Positions 35,506 to 44,399 are shown, counted from the first letter of the stretch. The stretch: DNA of 64,000 nt from Bacteroidota bacterium (GCA_002862745.1 PKDX01000053.1:1-64000); one strand, 5' to 3'. Notes: generated by a model from the letters alone, not told the origin. Program-made: numbers and translations.

Positions 35506-36036
35506 GTGATTAGACATTATTTGTTTTATGGAATTGCATTTTGTGCCCTGATGCCATCCTGCCATGGTGTCGAGGAGTCTAACCAATCCCAAGAAGTCCA
35601 CGCTCTAGAAAGCAGCAAATTCATAGGTGTGAGGCTCAATACGTACACAGACACGACGGCGGGATTGGTTGTTTTTTCGGACCAGGCGCTTGTTGACGAA
35701 GAATCGTCGAGGTCCATGGTTTTTACAGGCTCAAGCCAGGCAGAATCCTATGTTGAAGGGTCTACAACTCCTAACACATTGTGGGCGGACACCCTTACCG
35801 CAGATCTTGATAATAAAAGACTTAACGCAAGTGGACATTGCTTACTCGTTAATGCAGAGGGAGATACCTTTGTAACATCCGAAATATTCTTCGCTAGCGA
35901 TTCACTGTCGTCTTTTCATCCAACACGGGCAGTATTTAGCCCACGAGCTGAACGAAATATCGTATTGGAACCCGGAGAACATTTACTGGATTCTTTTGTA
36001 TATACATCGTCAAAAACGCTACTTTGGAAGCATTAA
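35506..36036 (+). CDS. lptC: LptC-like LPS export lipoprotein
   Basis: The ORF-track entry starts at 35335 inside the TPR gene, but the real start is probably the GTG at 35506, 2 bp after the TPR stop. It gives a lipoprotein signal (IRHYLFYGIAFCALMPSC) with the lipobox A-L-M-P-S-C. The mature part is a single beta-jellyroll-like region with successive strands: GLVVFSDQALVDEE, RLNASGHCLLVNAEGDTF and SEIFFASDSLSSFHP, as in LptC. Position in the run coaX - barrel - TPR - lptC - CNNM - PpiD supports this, since Bacteroidota keep LptC there. Similarity is weak, so function rests partly on context. Confidence 0.6.
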   Translation: MIRHYLFYGIAFCALMPSCHGVEESNQSQEVHALESSKFIGVRLNTYTDTTAGLVVFSDQALVDEESSRSMVFTGSSQAESYVEGSTTPNTLWADTLTADLDNKRLNASGHCLLVNAEGDTFVTSEIFFASDSLSSFHPTRAVFSPRAERNIVLEPGEHLLDSFVYTSSKTLLWKH

Positions 36037-36040
36037 GCCT

Positions 36041-36256
36041 ATGAAACGATTTTTATTTTATTTGGAAATTCTCTGGATTGCCGCAATTCTTGCCTCGGTA
36101 ATTGTATTCGCCTGGAATTTCTACCAGCAAGGCTCCTTTAATGTTTCGGTGTATACCCCGCTTATTACCGGCGGGTTAAGTGGAATCGTATTGTGGAACA
36201 TACGCAGGCAACGAAAATTTTATGATACGCTAGCGTCGAATAAAAAAACTTCTTAG
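36041..36256 (+). CDS. Small two-helix membrane protein
   Basis: The ORF track begins at 35996, but the ATG at 36041, 4 bp after the LptC-like stop, gives a clean 71-residue protein MKRFLFYLEILWIAAILASV with a second hydrophobic stretch VYTPLITGGLSGIVLWNIRR. The tail RRQRKFYDTLASNKKTS is basic and should face the cytoplasm. No family is recognised. Small two-helix proteins occur at this place in related loci, between lptC and the CNNM gene. It could be an accessory of either neighbour. Confidence 0.65.
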   Translation: MKRFLFYLEILWIAAILASVIVFAWNFYQQGSFNVSVYTPLITGGLSGIVLWNIRRQRKFYDTLASNKKTS

Positions 36257-36286
36257 CGCCAAACAACCCTAGATAGGTTGATCTGT

Positions 36287-37534
36287 ATGATACTTTTTGC
36301 AATCATTCTTTGTTTATTGCTTTCTGCACTGTTTAGTGGGATGGAAATCGCCTTTCTTGCCACGACCAAAACAGAATTGCAGGTCCTCGAAACTCGAACA
36401 AAAAGTCAGCGCCCAAGGCTGCAGGCTTTTTATGACCAAAGGGATTCGGTAATAACCTCTCTTCTAATCGGCAACAACGTAGTTCTTGTGTTATTGGCAT
36501 GGTTTGCCACAAAACAACTAGAAAGAGTAAACCTTGGTTTTTACAACGAATCAAGTCAGGTTCTTTTCGAGACACTTACTCTTACGGCAACTGTATTGGT
36601 CTTTGGAGAATTCTTCCCAAAACTCATTTTTCGTCGTTTTGCGGCAAAAATTTTACATGTTCTTGCCCCCCTTCTTTATTTACAGGTGGCCATTTTGGGC
36701 CCACCAACCTATGTGTTTAAGAAAATTTCTAGTTGGATAATACGCCCGTTTGTTGGAGGGCTGGAAAACGGCAAAAATGAACCTGAAGCGGGAGCAGAAG
36801 ACTTAGAAAACTTTATTCGACAACAATCTACGCTGTCTGAAGATGGAGAAGATGATTTAAATGTGGGCTTTTTTAAAAATGCCCTCATCTTAAAAGACGT
36901 ACGTGTAAGAGAATGTCTTGTCCCAAGAACATCCATTGTTGCCCATGATTTATCCGAAGGAAAAGATGTTCTACGCCAAAAGTTTTTGGATTCTATGCAT
37001 TCAAGAATTGTAGTGTACCACGACGATATTGATCATATTGTAGGTTATGTACATCATTTTGAAGTTTTGTCCTCAGCCAAAAGTATTGAAGCGCTTATTC
37101 GTCCTCTTTTTGTGACGCCGGAGTCCAAATCGGCTCGGGACTTGTTAGAAGACATGTTGAGTGGTCACTTTCATATGGCCTGGGTTGTGGATGAATATGG
37201 AGGAACGGCTGGTATTGTAACCCTCGAGGACATTGTTGAGGAAGTGGTTGGCGAGATAGAAGATGAGCACGACGAGGCCCAACCACCTTACAGCCCGGCA
37301 GGCCCGAGAACTTGGTCAATAGAGGGCTCTGTAGAGATTGATCTAATCAACGAAAAATTATCCCTAGCGATTCCAAAAGGAGATTATGAGACGATCTCTG
37401 GCTACATTTTTCATGGTATGGGGGAGATTCCCAATCAGGGACAACGATTCATGATAGATCATTTTGAGCTCGAGATATTGGATCGATCGGCCTCCAAGAT
37501 TCACCGCCTTAAGCTCACCGACTGTCGCTCTTGA
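36287..37534 (+). CDS. CNNM / CBS-pair / CorC-HlyC domain membrane protein
   Basis: About 415 residues from the ATG at 36287; the track uses a TTG at 36278. The N-terminal CNNM (DUF21) domain has about four membrane segments ([38 protein letters not shown]). Two CBS motifs follow: [20 protein letters not shown] and [20 protein letters not shown] with V-E-E-V-V-G-E-I. The C-terminal CorC_HlyC domain ends at [20 protein letters not shown]. Members are proposed Mg/Co transporters, often annotated as hemolysin, and the gliding protein GldE is of the same architecture. Whether this one serves gliding or ion transport cannot be told. It precedes the PpiD-like gene by 70 bp. Confidence 0.88.
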   Translation: MILFAIILCLLLSALFSGMEIAFLATTKTELQVLETRTKSQRPRLQAFYDQRDSVITSLLIGNNVVLVLLAWFATKQLERVNLGFYNESSQVLFETLTLTATVLVFGEFFPKLIFRRFAAKILHVLAPLLYLQVAILGPPTYVFKKISSWIIRPFVGGLENGKNEPEAGAEDLENFIRQQSTLSEDGEDDLNVGFFKNALILKDVRVRECLVPRTSIVAHDLSEGKDVLRQKFLDSMHSRIVVYHDDIDHIVGYVHHFEVLSSAKSIEALIRPLFVTPESKSARDLLEDMLSGHFHMAWVVDEYGGTAGIVTLEDIVEEVVGEIEDEHDEAQPPYSPAGPRTWSIEGSVEIDLINEKLSLAIPKGDYETISGYIFHGMGEIPNQGQRFMIDHFELEILDRSASKIHRLKLTDCRS

Positions 37535-37555
37535 CCAATAGAACAACAGAGCCCC

Positions 37556-37586
37556 TTGCCTGAACAGTTTAGAGAAGCTATCTTTG
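37556..37586 (+). promoter_or_regulatory. Promoter TTG-N20-TATCTTTG upstream of the PpiD-like gene
   Basis: TTG at 37556-37558 is followed after 20 bp by TATCTTTG at 37579-37586, matching the Bacteroidota consensus TTG-N(about 19)-TAnnTTTG. The ATG of the PpiD-like gene lies 18 bp downstream, giving a short leader. It is the most complete promoter match I found and suggests an internal start within the coaX-to-transglycosylase gene run. Confidence 0.5.
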
Positions 37587-37604
37587 TAGGCCAAATTTTA
37601 TATT

Positions 37605-39719
37605 ATGGCAGTAATTGGATCCATTCGCCAACGCAGTGGTTTATTGATAGGTGTGATTGTTGTGGCCCTTGTCTTGTTTTTAGTAAGCGACATGTTCCGA
37701 AACCCTATGGCACCCCAAGAGGTTATCGAACGAGATGAAGACGTTGTTGTTTTTGACGGCCAGAAAATACCCAGTAGAGAGGTAGATAGTCAGTATACGC
37801 TAGCATGGAATGATATCTATTTCGGCCCACTAAGCCAGTCCTTTCTTGGACAAGCTCCAATAAATGACCGACAATCGGCAAGAGACTTTACCCTAGCTAT
37901 GCAATTGCTTTTTCAGCAGGACATCGACGCCCTTGGAGGCATTACTTTTCGCTCCGAAGAAGACCTACAGGCTATGATTACAAGGGACGCCTCAGCCTCT
38001 TCGTTTTTTGCAAATGCCCTTTTTGATTCGCTCGGAGTTAGAAATAACGGACAACTTGATATGGATGCCTTGGTTGCCTTTCTCAATACAGCAATAAACC
38101 CATTGCCCGGCGAGAGTCCAAATGCTCTAGCAACATCTATTCGCCACGAGATGGGGAATGTTCGAACGATTAATGCAAACCTTGCAATACTTAATGCGGG
38201 TTTACGAAGTCCATCGTGGATGGATTCTACATTTGAGTCGCTCAACAGTCAGCAGGTAAGCGTTGATTATTGGCCAATTAATAATCGTGGGAATTCTGTC
38301 ACTGCAATAGACTCAACGTCGGCGGCTGCGAATTTTTGGCAAGCATACAATATGATGTCATCAAGAGCGATTTCCATGTATACCCAATCCCTAACGCATT
38401 CCGAGGAAACGATTGACAGTGTAAAGAGTGTAGTTCTGTATGAGGTCAGCGTGAATTCCTCTGATCAACCTCTTGAGGTTTTGGATCTTTCAGACAGCAG
38501 ACTTACATCTTCGAAAGGAGGAGATTTTTCTCCCTATAGGCAATCATTACGTGTGGTTGGTGAAACTGTAGTTGTGGGTGATAATCGGAGTAAGGCGGCT
38601 ACAGCTGTGCAGGTTCAAGAAGTGTTCGGCTTGTCTGTTTGGGCCGAATCCTCTTCGGTGAGCATTGACACCATGATTGAAATCATTGGTGATGGAAGTG
38701 CTTTAAATGATGCTTTTGTTTTTGCTCAAAACAACCGCCTTATTACAAACGATATACCCTCCTTGTTTCAAGATGCACAAGTAAGAAGTTGGGCAAAAAC
38801 ATTGAATAGTTCAATAACTTATCAAGCACTTTCTCCTGACAGTGTCCCAGTATTGATTGTAAAAAACACCAATGCTGTACAACCGGACTTCTCGGTGGTT
38901 TCAGTGGTGAGCGCCCCATATGGATTGGTTTCACAAACCGCAGTAGGCGAGTTTAACACCGCAGTGGACTCAATGTATGCCATGCTCTCCTCCTCTTGGG
39001 ATGCGGGCACCTCCATTACAAGCCTTCAAGCGATACCTGATATGTCAAACATTTCAAGAGGATTTAGTGGTATCAATCGTCCAGGACTTGAGCAAAACAA
39101 AAATTTAGTAGACTGGATATTTTCGAGTGAAATGGGTGCGATTGACACCTTTGTTATAAGTAATGAAGATGGAAGTCGTACTTGTTACTTTGTCCGTTTA
39201 AATGCAATCACTCCTTCGGGCATAGCGCAAGATATATCCACATTGTTAGATCCAACTCGGCAAATAGCATCTCAGTATATTTCTTCTAGGGGAAGCTTCT
39301 CTGAACTTTTGAACGCCTTTGAAAGCGCAGGCTCTCTTCAAAACTTCTTGGAAGTGTATGGATTCCAGCAGGATGCGAAGCAGGTTGAGGTAACGATGAA
39401 CCAACCACAAATTTCGAGAATCTCCAATACGAAAGCGCTTCGCGGAATTGCGGGAGCCGCACTCCATTTACCAATTGATGAGGTGGCATTAGTTGAATCG
39501 GGATTTGGGGATGTTGCTTTGGTGCGACGCACGGCAGAAGTAAGCCAGGGTAGTTTGGTTACAGGCCTCTCAAATATACTGGCTTATGACCCTGTTACCA
39601 CAGCTCCCCTTTGGGCACCCATGATGACACTAGAAGTTAATCGCTACCAAAACCCTTCATATTCTGAGCTCATGTTAGATCTGTTCTATGCATTGAGAAC
39701 TAAGGAATGGTCGTTTTAA
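37605..39719 (+). CDS. PpiD/SurA_N-type periplasmic chaperone without an evident parvulin active site
   Basis: A 704-residue protein with the standard Bacteroidota PpiD beginning MAVIGSIRQRSGLLIGVIVV, one membrane anchor and a SurA_N-like domain (VVVFDGQKIPSREVDSQYTL, QLLFQQDIDALGGITFRSEE). Usual family length is about 700. In the middle, where a PpiC/parvulin domain with H-I-L and G-G-D-L-G motifs is expected, I find neither; only a degenerate C-terminal repeat is visible (KNLVDWIFSSEMGAIDTFVI, then CYFVRLNAI). It is likely an inner-membrane-anchored foldase or holdase for outer membrane proteins that may lack isomerase activity. The stop overlaps the DUF2480 start in TAATG. Confidence 0.75.
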   Translation: MAVIGSIRQRSGLLIGVIVVALVLFLVSDMFRNPMAPQEVIERDEDVVVFDGQKIPSREVDSQYTLAWNDIYFGPLSQSFLGQAPINDRQSARDFTLAMQLLFQQDIDALGGITFRSEEDLQAMITRDASASSFFANALFDSLGVRNNGQLDMDALVAFLNTAINPLPGESPNALATSIRHEMGNVRTINANLAILNAGLRSPSWMDSTFESLNSQQVSVDYWPINNRGNSVTAIDSTSAAANFWQAYNMMSSRAISMYTQSLTHSEETIDSVKSVVLYEVSVNSSDQPLEVLDLSDSRLTSSKGGDFSPYRQSLRVVGETVVVGDNRSKAATAVQVQEVFGLSVWAESSSVSIDTMIEIIGDGSALNDAFVFAQNNRLITNDIPSLFQDAQVRSWAKTLNSSITYQALSPDSVPVLIVKNTNAVQPDFSVVSVVSAPYGLVSQTAVGEFNTAVDSMYAMLSSSWDAGTSITSLQAIPDMSNISRGFSGINRPGLEQNKNLVDWIFSSEMGAIDTFVISNEDGSRTCYFVRLNAITPSGIAQDISTLLDPTRQIASQYISSRGSFSELLNAFESAGSLQNFLEVYGFQQDAKQVEVTMNQPQISRISNTKALRGIAGAALHLPIDEVALVESGFGDVALVRRTAEVSQGSLVTGLSNILAYDPVTTAPLWAPMMTLEVNRYQNPSYSELMLDLFYALRTKEWSF

Positions 39720-40225
39720 TGGACAGCCCAACAAGCAAAGGGTTGTTGACAATTGACTTGGTTAAGCTTATTCCCAAGTCAAAGGTTGAAATTATGGATG
39801 TGCAGCACTTTATGGGCGGAGCACCGCTTTTAAAGGAGTCCACCTTTCGAAAGGAATTAAAGGATATAGACTATAGTCGTTTTAAAAATACACTCGTTGG
39901 CTTTTCAAACCGTGAAGGACACATTCTTCCTCAATGGGCTTCCATATTATTAGCGGTCAAGTTTGAGCAAAACAATGTTTGGACGACTTGGGCAGACTCT
40001 AAAGAAACGCTATATAATCAGTGGCTCATAGAGCACTTAGCGACGTGGGACACATCTCCTTATGCAAATGCTAGGGTTTCCATCAAAGGCTGTACAGAGG
40101 TAACATTAAGTGCCAGAGTATATATGGCCTACGCTCGAAAACTCATGCGAATTGCAAAGGTGGTTAGCTTTGGGGAAAAGTGCGCTTTGGTACCTATTTC
40201 TAAGGATGTATCTTTAAAACAATGA
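39719..40225 (+). CDS. DUF2480 family protein
   Basis: A 168-residue cytosolic protein of a Bacteroidota-specific family of unknown function. The preferred start is the ATG at 39719 sharing its A with the previous stop (TAATG); the track start at 39707 would add four residues. Family features include GLLTIDLVKLIPKSKVEIMD, LKESTFRKELKDIDYSRFKN and ILPQWASILLAVKFE. No catalytic motif or membrane segment is visible. It overlaps the transglycosylase gene start by 4 bp, so it is translated in the same run as the PpiD-like gene and the transglycosylase. Confidence 0.8.
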   Translation: MDSPTSKGLLTIDLVKLIPKSKVEIMDVQHFMGGAPLLKESTFRKELKDIDYSRFKNTLVGFSNREGHILPQWASILLAVKFEQNNVWTTWADSKETLYNQWLIEHLATWDTSPYANARVSIKGCTEVTLSARVYMAYARKLMRIAKVVSFGEKCALVPISKDVSLKQ

Positions 40226-41232
40226 AGCTTGCCAAGCACATATTGTCTGTAGTGGTTTTTCTTTTTGTTGCGCTATCTTTTATTTTTTTAGCGGAGCGGG
40301 GCATGAGCGCCACGGATAAGGCTCGAACCGGCATGGATAGAGTACACCCAGTGAACGATGAAAATCACTTCGTTGGTGGACCTCTTATGATTGCCCTTCC
40401 TCAAGAAGTTCGGGCCCCTAACGTTTCCTCTGAGGTATATTTTTGTCAAGAGAGAATGCCCTTGGAGTTCACAGACATTCATGAGCGCTTTGACCAGGAA
40501 TTGTTTAGAAATACGTATTGGCACAGCAGTACATTACTCAATATGAAGCGTCTTGGAAAGTATTTTGATGCAATAGGTGCCATGTTTGACCGCTATAATA
40601 TTCCACCGGACGTTCGATACCTTGCTATCGCCGAAAGTAATCTGAGCAACGTTGTTTCTCCTGCTGGAGCAGCAGGTTATTGGCAGTTTATGAAAGCCAC
40701 AGGAAGCTCCTATGGCCTGGAGATAAGTTCTGAAGTAGACGAGCGGTATCATTTCGAAAAGGCTACCGAAGCGGCCTGTCTCTTCTTAAGCGATCTTCAT
40801 CGCCAAATCACTCATGATTTTCCCAATACGAAAACTCCTTGGACTTTGGCGGCAGCAGCCTATAATATGGGCTATCCGGCACTAAAGAGGGCAATGACCC
40901 AGCAGCGAGTCGATAATTATTATGACTTGCACTTAAATCAGGAAACCGCCCGATATGTGTTTAGAATTACGGCATTTAAAGTTATTCTAGAGCACCCCGA
41001 AGACTTCGGCTATAGTTTAAGTCAAAACGACCTGTATGCTATGGAAGAGACGTATACAGTTTCAGTAGACACCACGCTGCGTGATTTAACAGATTTTGCC
41101 CTTTCCCAGGGCACCACGCTAAAGGAGCTTAAGCGCCTGAACCCATGGCTGCGGTCCAACACGCTCACAGCGTCTCCTTCGAACCCCTACGTTATCACGT
41201 TGTCCTCGGAACCTCAGGTTCATCAAGATTAA
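40222..41232 (+). CDS. Lytic murein transglycosylase (SLT/MltD-like) with LysM-like tail
   Basis: A 336-residue exported enzyme. The signal segment is LAKHILSVVVFLFVALSFIF. The SLT domain (about residues 110-235) has PPDVRYLAIAESNLSNVVSP and AGAAGYWQFMKATGSSYGLE, where the Glu in A-E-S-N is the catalytic acid, and AAAAYNMGYPALKRAMTQQR, the N-x-G segment. After a linker, YTVSVDTTLRDLTDFALSQG and TTLKELKRLNPWL resemble a LysM peptidoglycan-binding domain. It cleaves glycan strands to 1,6-anhydro-MurNAc ends and acts in the periplasm. It has a 4-bp ATGA overlap with DUF2480. Confidence 0.9.
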   Translation: MKLAKHILSVVVFLFVALSFIFLAERGMSATDKARTGMDRVHPVNDENHFVGGPLMIALPQEVRAPNVSSEVYFCQERMPLEFTDIHERFDQELFRNTYWHSSTLLNMKRLGKYFDAIGAMFDRYNIPPDVRYLAIAESNLSNVVSPAGAAGYWQFMKATGSSYGLEISSEVDERYHFEKATEAACLFLSDLHRQITHDFPNTKTPWTLAAAAYNMGYPALKRAMTQQRVDNYYDLHLNQETARYVFRITAFKVILEHPEDFGYSLSQNDLYAMEETYTVSVDTTLRDLTDFALSQGTTLKELKRLNPWLRSNTLTASPSNPYVITLSSEPQVHQD

Positions 41233-41253
41233 CGGGAAAAATACCAGAACTTT

Positions 41254-42099
41254 ATGAAGTTTGGTTACGCAAGTCTTGATGACAGTTTTACAATTCAACC
41301 CCGAAAGTTTGTGGTGTTTAATGAGGCAGACAGCTCCCCAAAGCAAGGCAATAATAATCGAATTGTAACAGGCCTTTCTTCATTTAGCCACCCTGAGTGG
41401 ATAGGCACAATATATCCATCGGGTACTCCGAGAAAACAAATGTTTACTGCCTATTCAAAGGTGTTCTCTGGAATTGAATTCAATGGCACACGCTATAAGT
41501 TTCCATCACCAGAGCAAATAGCAAAATGGTCTGATCAAACCAATGAGCGCTTTGCGATTTATCCTAAACTTCCTCAGTCAATTAGTCACGCAAGGCGATA
41601 TGATCAGGATGAGATATTGCGCCGAATAGAAGATTTTTTAGAACTGGCCAATGGGTTTGGTCCAAGGCTTGGGCGTTGTTTTCTTTGTTTTCCAAACCAT
41701 GTGGGGGCAGATCGATTGGACGAACTTCTATCCCTTGTTGATGGACTAGATCGAAATTTACCACTAGCGTTTGAGTTGAGGCATCCTTCTTGGTTTGCGC
41801 CACAAAGTTTTGTGCTTTACAGCTTTGCGGAAGCCCTTGCAAATAAAAATCTATCCTTGATTATAACTGATACCCCTGGGCGACAGGATGTTTTTCATTC
41901 TTACATTACGTCGAATAATCTAATGGTTCGCTTTGTTGCCTCTGGTAACACCACGGTTGATGCCAGGCGCATAAAGGTTTGGAGGGATATGTTTGCACAG
42001 CACAAGTCGTGGTTGTCTCTAGCATGCTTTGTACACTCTCCGACAGATAAAAAGGACCATCTAATGTCGTTAATGCAGGATTTACTGGCGACCTCTTAA
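41254..42099 (+). CDS. DUF72 family protein (YecE-like)
   Basis: A 281-residue TIM-barrel-like protein of the DUF72 family. Diagnostic segments are IVTGLSSFSHPEWIGTIYPS, FSGIEFNGTRYKFPSPEQIA, RFAIYPKLPQSISHARRYDQ and LPLAFELRHPSWFAPQSFVL. Family members are often fused or linked to DNA repair genes, but no biochemical role is firmly established to my knowledge. The N-terminal 35 residues (MKFGYASLDDSFTIQPRKF) are an extension before the barrel. It converges with mutY with an 18-bp overlap of coding tails. Confidence 0.85.
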   Translation: MKFGYASLDDSFTIQPRKFVVFNEADSSPKQGNNNRIVTGLSSFSHPEWIGTIYPSGTPRKQMFTAYSKVFSGIEFNGTRYKFPSPEQIAKWSDQTNERFAIYPKLPQSISHARRYDQDEILRRIEDFLELANGFGPRLGRCFLCFPNHVGADRLDELLSLVDGLDRNLPLAFELRHPSWFAPQSFVLYSFAEALANKNLSLIITDTPGRQDVFHSYITSNNLMVRFVASGNTTVDARRIKVWRDMFAQHKSWLSLACFVHSPTDKKDHLMSLMQDLLATS

Positions 42100-43104
42100 G
42101 ATGTAGCCTTTGGCTAGGTGGTCAATATACTGTCGACTCGAGCGATCCATAGGCAACAAAATAGCATCTGGCAAGTCGATGTAATGCGTATCTATTGATA
42201 TATCCGTTGGAGCCTTTTGTTGTAGTACTGCCGTATTGATATACTGATGGCTTAAGACCTGCCTATGTGTTAACGCATTTGTTTTTTCTATTACGGAATT
42301 CCAGTGGGCCATAGCTATTTCCTTATGTGGAAGTGTCCAAAGGCCCCGCCATATATCCTTTGCTTCTCGTTTTGCCATGCCTAATTGTTGACATTCGTTT
42401 ACATGCCAGTACAGGATAAAATATCGATGCGTCTTTGGTCGCTTTACCTTTTTAATCGGTCGATCTTCTATTGTTCCTTTCGTAAAGGACTTGCAGTATG
42501 CCTGAGCCACACATACACTGCAAAGTGGTTTTTTGGGCTTGCAAACATTGCTGCCGAAGTCCATTAGAATTTGATTGTATTGATTGGCGTGGCAATGAGC
42601 CAAATGATTTTCGACCAAAGAGTGTAAGTGTCGCTTTCCCTGCGCACTGTAGAGGTTGATGTCTAAGTCATACCATCGAGCAAAGACTCGAATAACATTG
42701 CCATCAATGGCTGGGCAATTTTCATTGTTTACAAAGGAGGCTAGGGCTCCAGCAGAATACGGCCCTATGCCCGGAAGGTTAAGCCACTCGTCTTTGGTTT
42801 TCGGCCACAACCCTCTTTCTTTAACTATTTTTGCCGCTTTATGCATGAGGTGAGCTCTTCGGTAATATCCCAGTCCTTCCCAAACCTTTAATACGTCATC
42901 GACTGCGGCTTTGGCCAGACTAGAGACATCAGGAAATCGTTGTAAAAATCGCTCAATGTATGCGCTCCCCTGGGCAATTCTTGTTTGTTGTAAGATGGTT
43001 TCTACAACCCATGCCTGATAGGGACTATTTGATTTCCATTCGTGCTGAATGCCAGACTCTTTGTGCCAATGTTGAAGGCTTTGTATAAGAATTTCGAGTT
43101 TCAT
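42082..43104 (-). CDS. mutY: A/G-specific adenine DNA glycosylase
   Basis: About 340 residues from the ATG at 43104 (MKLEILIQSL); the ORF track uses a TTG 15 bp upstream. The HhH-GPD domain has SPYQAWVVETILQQTRIAQG with the catalytic Glu, LPGIGPYSAGALASFVNNEN (helix-hairpin-helix) and AIDGNVIRVFAR with the catalytic Asp. The 4Fe-4S cluster cysteines follow as CKPKKPLCSVCVAQAYC (C-x6-C-x2-C-x5-C). The C-terminal NUDIX-like domain (about 225-340), with LTHRQVLSHQYI, recognises 8-oxoG. It removes adenine mispaired with 8-oxoG. The usual L-P-W motif near the start reads H-E-W here. Confidence 0.94.
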   Translation of the reverse strand: MKLEILIQSLQHWHKESGIQHEWKSNSPYQAWVVETILQQTRIAQGSAYIERFLQRFPDVSSLAKAAVDDVLKVWEGLGYYRRAHLMHKAAKIVKERGLWPKTKDEWLNLPGIGPYSAGALASFVNNENCPAIDGNVIRVFARWYDLDINLYSAQGKRHLHSLVENHLAHCHANQYNQILMDFGSNVCKPKKPLCSVCVAQAYCKSFTKGTIEDRPIKKVKRPKTHRYFILYWHVNECQQLGMAKREAKDIWRGLWTLPHKEIAMAHWNSVIEKTNALTHRQVLSHQYINTAVLQQKAPTDISIDTHYIDLPDAILLPMDRSSRQYIDHLAKGYILRGRQ

Positions 43105-43211
43105 GAGCAGAATTGCCAAACAAATAGAAAAGTTCTAGCGGAAATCTTTAGATTTTGAAAAGAATTTCTTAAAATTACTCAACGAACTAAAACATTCAAA
43201 CCCAAGACATT

Positions 43212-43508
43212 ATGAGAAAAGCAGATCTTGTCAGTAAAATATCTGAAGAAACAGGCGTAAATAAGGTGGATGTGCTCGTGTCGCTAGAAAGTTTTTTCAA
43301 GGAAGTTAAAGACGCTTTGGAAAGTGGTGAAAATGTATACATCAGGGGCTTTGGGTCGTTTGTGGTTAAAAAGCGAGCTAAGAAATTAGGCCGGAATATC
43401 AAGAAAAATGAAGTCATTGAAATACCAGCCCACTATATCCCGGCCTTTAAACCCTCCAAAGTATTCTCAGAGCAAGTAAAGCTTCTGAAGGTGGATGATG
43501 AAGAATAG
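43212..43508 (+). CDS. HU/IHF family DNA-binding protein
   Basis: A 98-residue histone-like protein. MRKADLVSKISEETGVNKVD is the helical dimer body; VYIRGFGSFVVKKRAKKLGR holds the G-F-G-S-F turn and the beginning of the DNA-binding arm. The arm proline is not in the usual R-N-P position: GRNIKKNEVIEIPAHYIPAF has R-N-I-K instead. F-K-P-S-K closes the fold. It bends and compacts DNA. It diverges from mutY with a 107-bp spacer in which I found no exact TAnnTTTG match (TAGATTTTG on the plus strand is one base too long). The next gene overlaps its tail by 14 bp. Confidence 0.93.
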   Translation: MRKADLVSKISEETGVNKVDVLVSLESFFKEVKDALESGENVYIRGFGSFVVKKRAKKLGRNIKKNEVIEIPAHYIPAFKPSKVFSEQVKLLKVDDEE

Positions 43509-44262
43509 AAGGGTCTACGCAACATCTATTTGGATAAGCATACTTGCGCTAGTGACCCTATCCTTTATAGGCCTGCGATTTACAAACAATCTAGTACATG
43601 CCCGGCATCTAGAAGATGAAGGACAACGAGAGGCCTCCTTGTCTCTTTATGAGCACGTATTGTCCTCTGAGGCAAAAACATTAGACGATTCCCTGGCCGT
43701 TATAAGTCAATCAAACTTGTTGGCTGAGCAGTATAGTGCGCGTTGGGCCACTCGATTTGATAACGTTATGTATAAGCTCACAACAAAAGGCCCAATAGAT
43801 ACCAATACATTGTCTGTTGCCAGCAGCTTGATGCAATTTTTGATTGATTATGATAGCAAGGCGGGTAAAATGGGCAATGAAGCCGTTGTTTTAGAACACA
43901 GGGAGCGCATAGACGCCCTATGTGAGCGATATATTGCGTACACCGATGAGATGTTGTCTGAGGGCCTACGGCCAGAAAGTGTAATGGCTTCCGTCCGGAT
44001 ATATAAAAACATGGTTTTGCAGTATAATCCGTATCAGATTGAGGCGTTGGCGCGTCTTTATTTCTTAACGGGGTTAAGCGGGCAATCTGAAAAACAGGAA
44101 GAATATTTCGTAAAGATCAAGGACTATCTTGCGAAGACCTTTCAAGATAATCCAGAAAATGGAAGGCTGTTCTTAGAAAATCTCCTATCTTTGCAGTCTG
44201 TTAATTTTGACTACACGATATTAGTGAATCGGTTAGCTCAAGAATTAAGCATATACTTATAA
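43495..44262 (+). CDS. Membrane-anchored helical-repeat (TPR-like) protein
   Basis: A 255-residue protein with one N-terminal membrane segment (VYATSIWISILALVTLSFIG) and a helical extracytoplasmic part. NNLVHARHLEDEGQREASLS with LYEHVLS looks like one TPR unit, and PYQIEALARLYFLTGLSGQS with E-K-Q-E-E-Y-F a second. No known family is recognised. The ATG at 43495 (or 43498) overlaps the HU stop region by 11-14 bp, so co-translation with HU is likely. Placement between HU and the RNase G region is reminiscent of other Flavobacteriales, but the function is unknown. Confidence 0.7.
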   Translation: MMKNRRVYATSIWISILALVTLSFIGLRFTNNLVHARHLEDEGQREASLSLYEHVLSSEAKTLDDSLAVISQSNLLAEQYSARWATRFDNVMYKLTTKGPIDTNTLSVASSLMQFLIDYDSKAGKMGNEAVVLEHRERIDALCERYIAYTDEMLSEGLRPESVMASVRIYKNMVLQYNPYQIEALARLYFLTGLSGQSEKQEEYFVKIKDYLAKTFQDNPENGRLFLENLLSLQSVNFDYTILVNRLAQELSIYL

Positions 44263-44271
44263 TGCGTTTTT

Positions 44272-44285
44272 AAGGGGATACCCTT
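44272..44285 (+). other. Short hairpin before the 29-residue basic protein gene
   Basis: AAGGGGATACCCTT forms a 5-bp perfect stem with a GATA loop, 10 bp after the preceding stop and 24 bp before the small basic protein ATG. It lacks a following T-run, so it is not a classical terminator. It may be a leader structure or chance. Confidence 0.3.
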
Positions 44286-44309
44286 ACTAACAAATTCAAA
44301 GAATCTATT

Positions 44310-44399
44310 ATGCCAAGCGGTAAAAAAAGAAAAAGACATAAGATTGCAACGCATAAGCGTAAAAAGCGATTAAGACGTAATCGACACAAGAAGAAGTAA
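44310..44399 (+). CDS. 29-residue basic protein, AURKAIP1/COX24-domain type (ribosome-associated)
   Basis: Too short for the ORF track. ATG at 44310 to TAA at 44399 encodes MPSGKKRKRHKIATHKRKKR and LRRNRHKKK, almost wholly lysine, arginine and histidine. It matches the very short Bacteroidota protein annotated as AURKAIP1/COX24 domain-containing (M-P-S-G-K-K-R-K-R-H-K start), which is related to the tiny basic bS22/mS38-type ribosomal protein and expected to sit in rRNA. It lies 24 bp upstream of the RNase G gene, an arrangement I recognise from other Bacteroidota. Confidence is high for the gene and moderate for the ribosomal role. Confidence 0.9.
   Translation: MPSGKKRKRHKIATHKRKKRLRRNRHKKK

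Noticed and set aside
12405-40545. TGGCAC matches as possible sigma-54 promoters
   Set aside because: Each match is inside a coding region and lacks the TTGC half at the required spacing.
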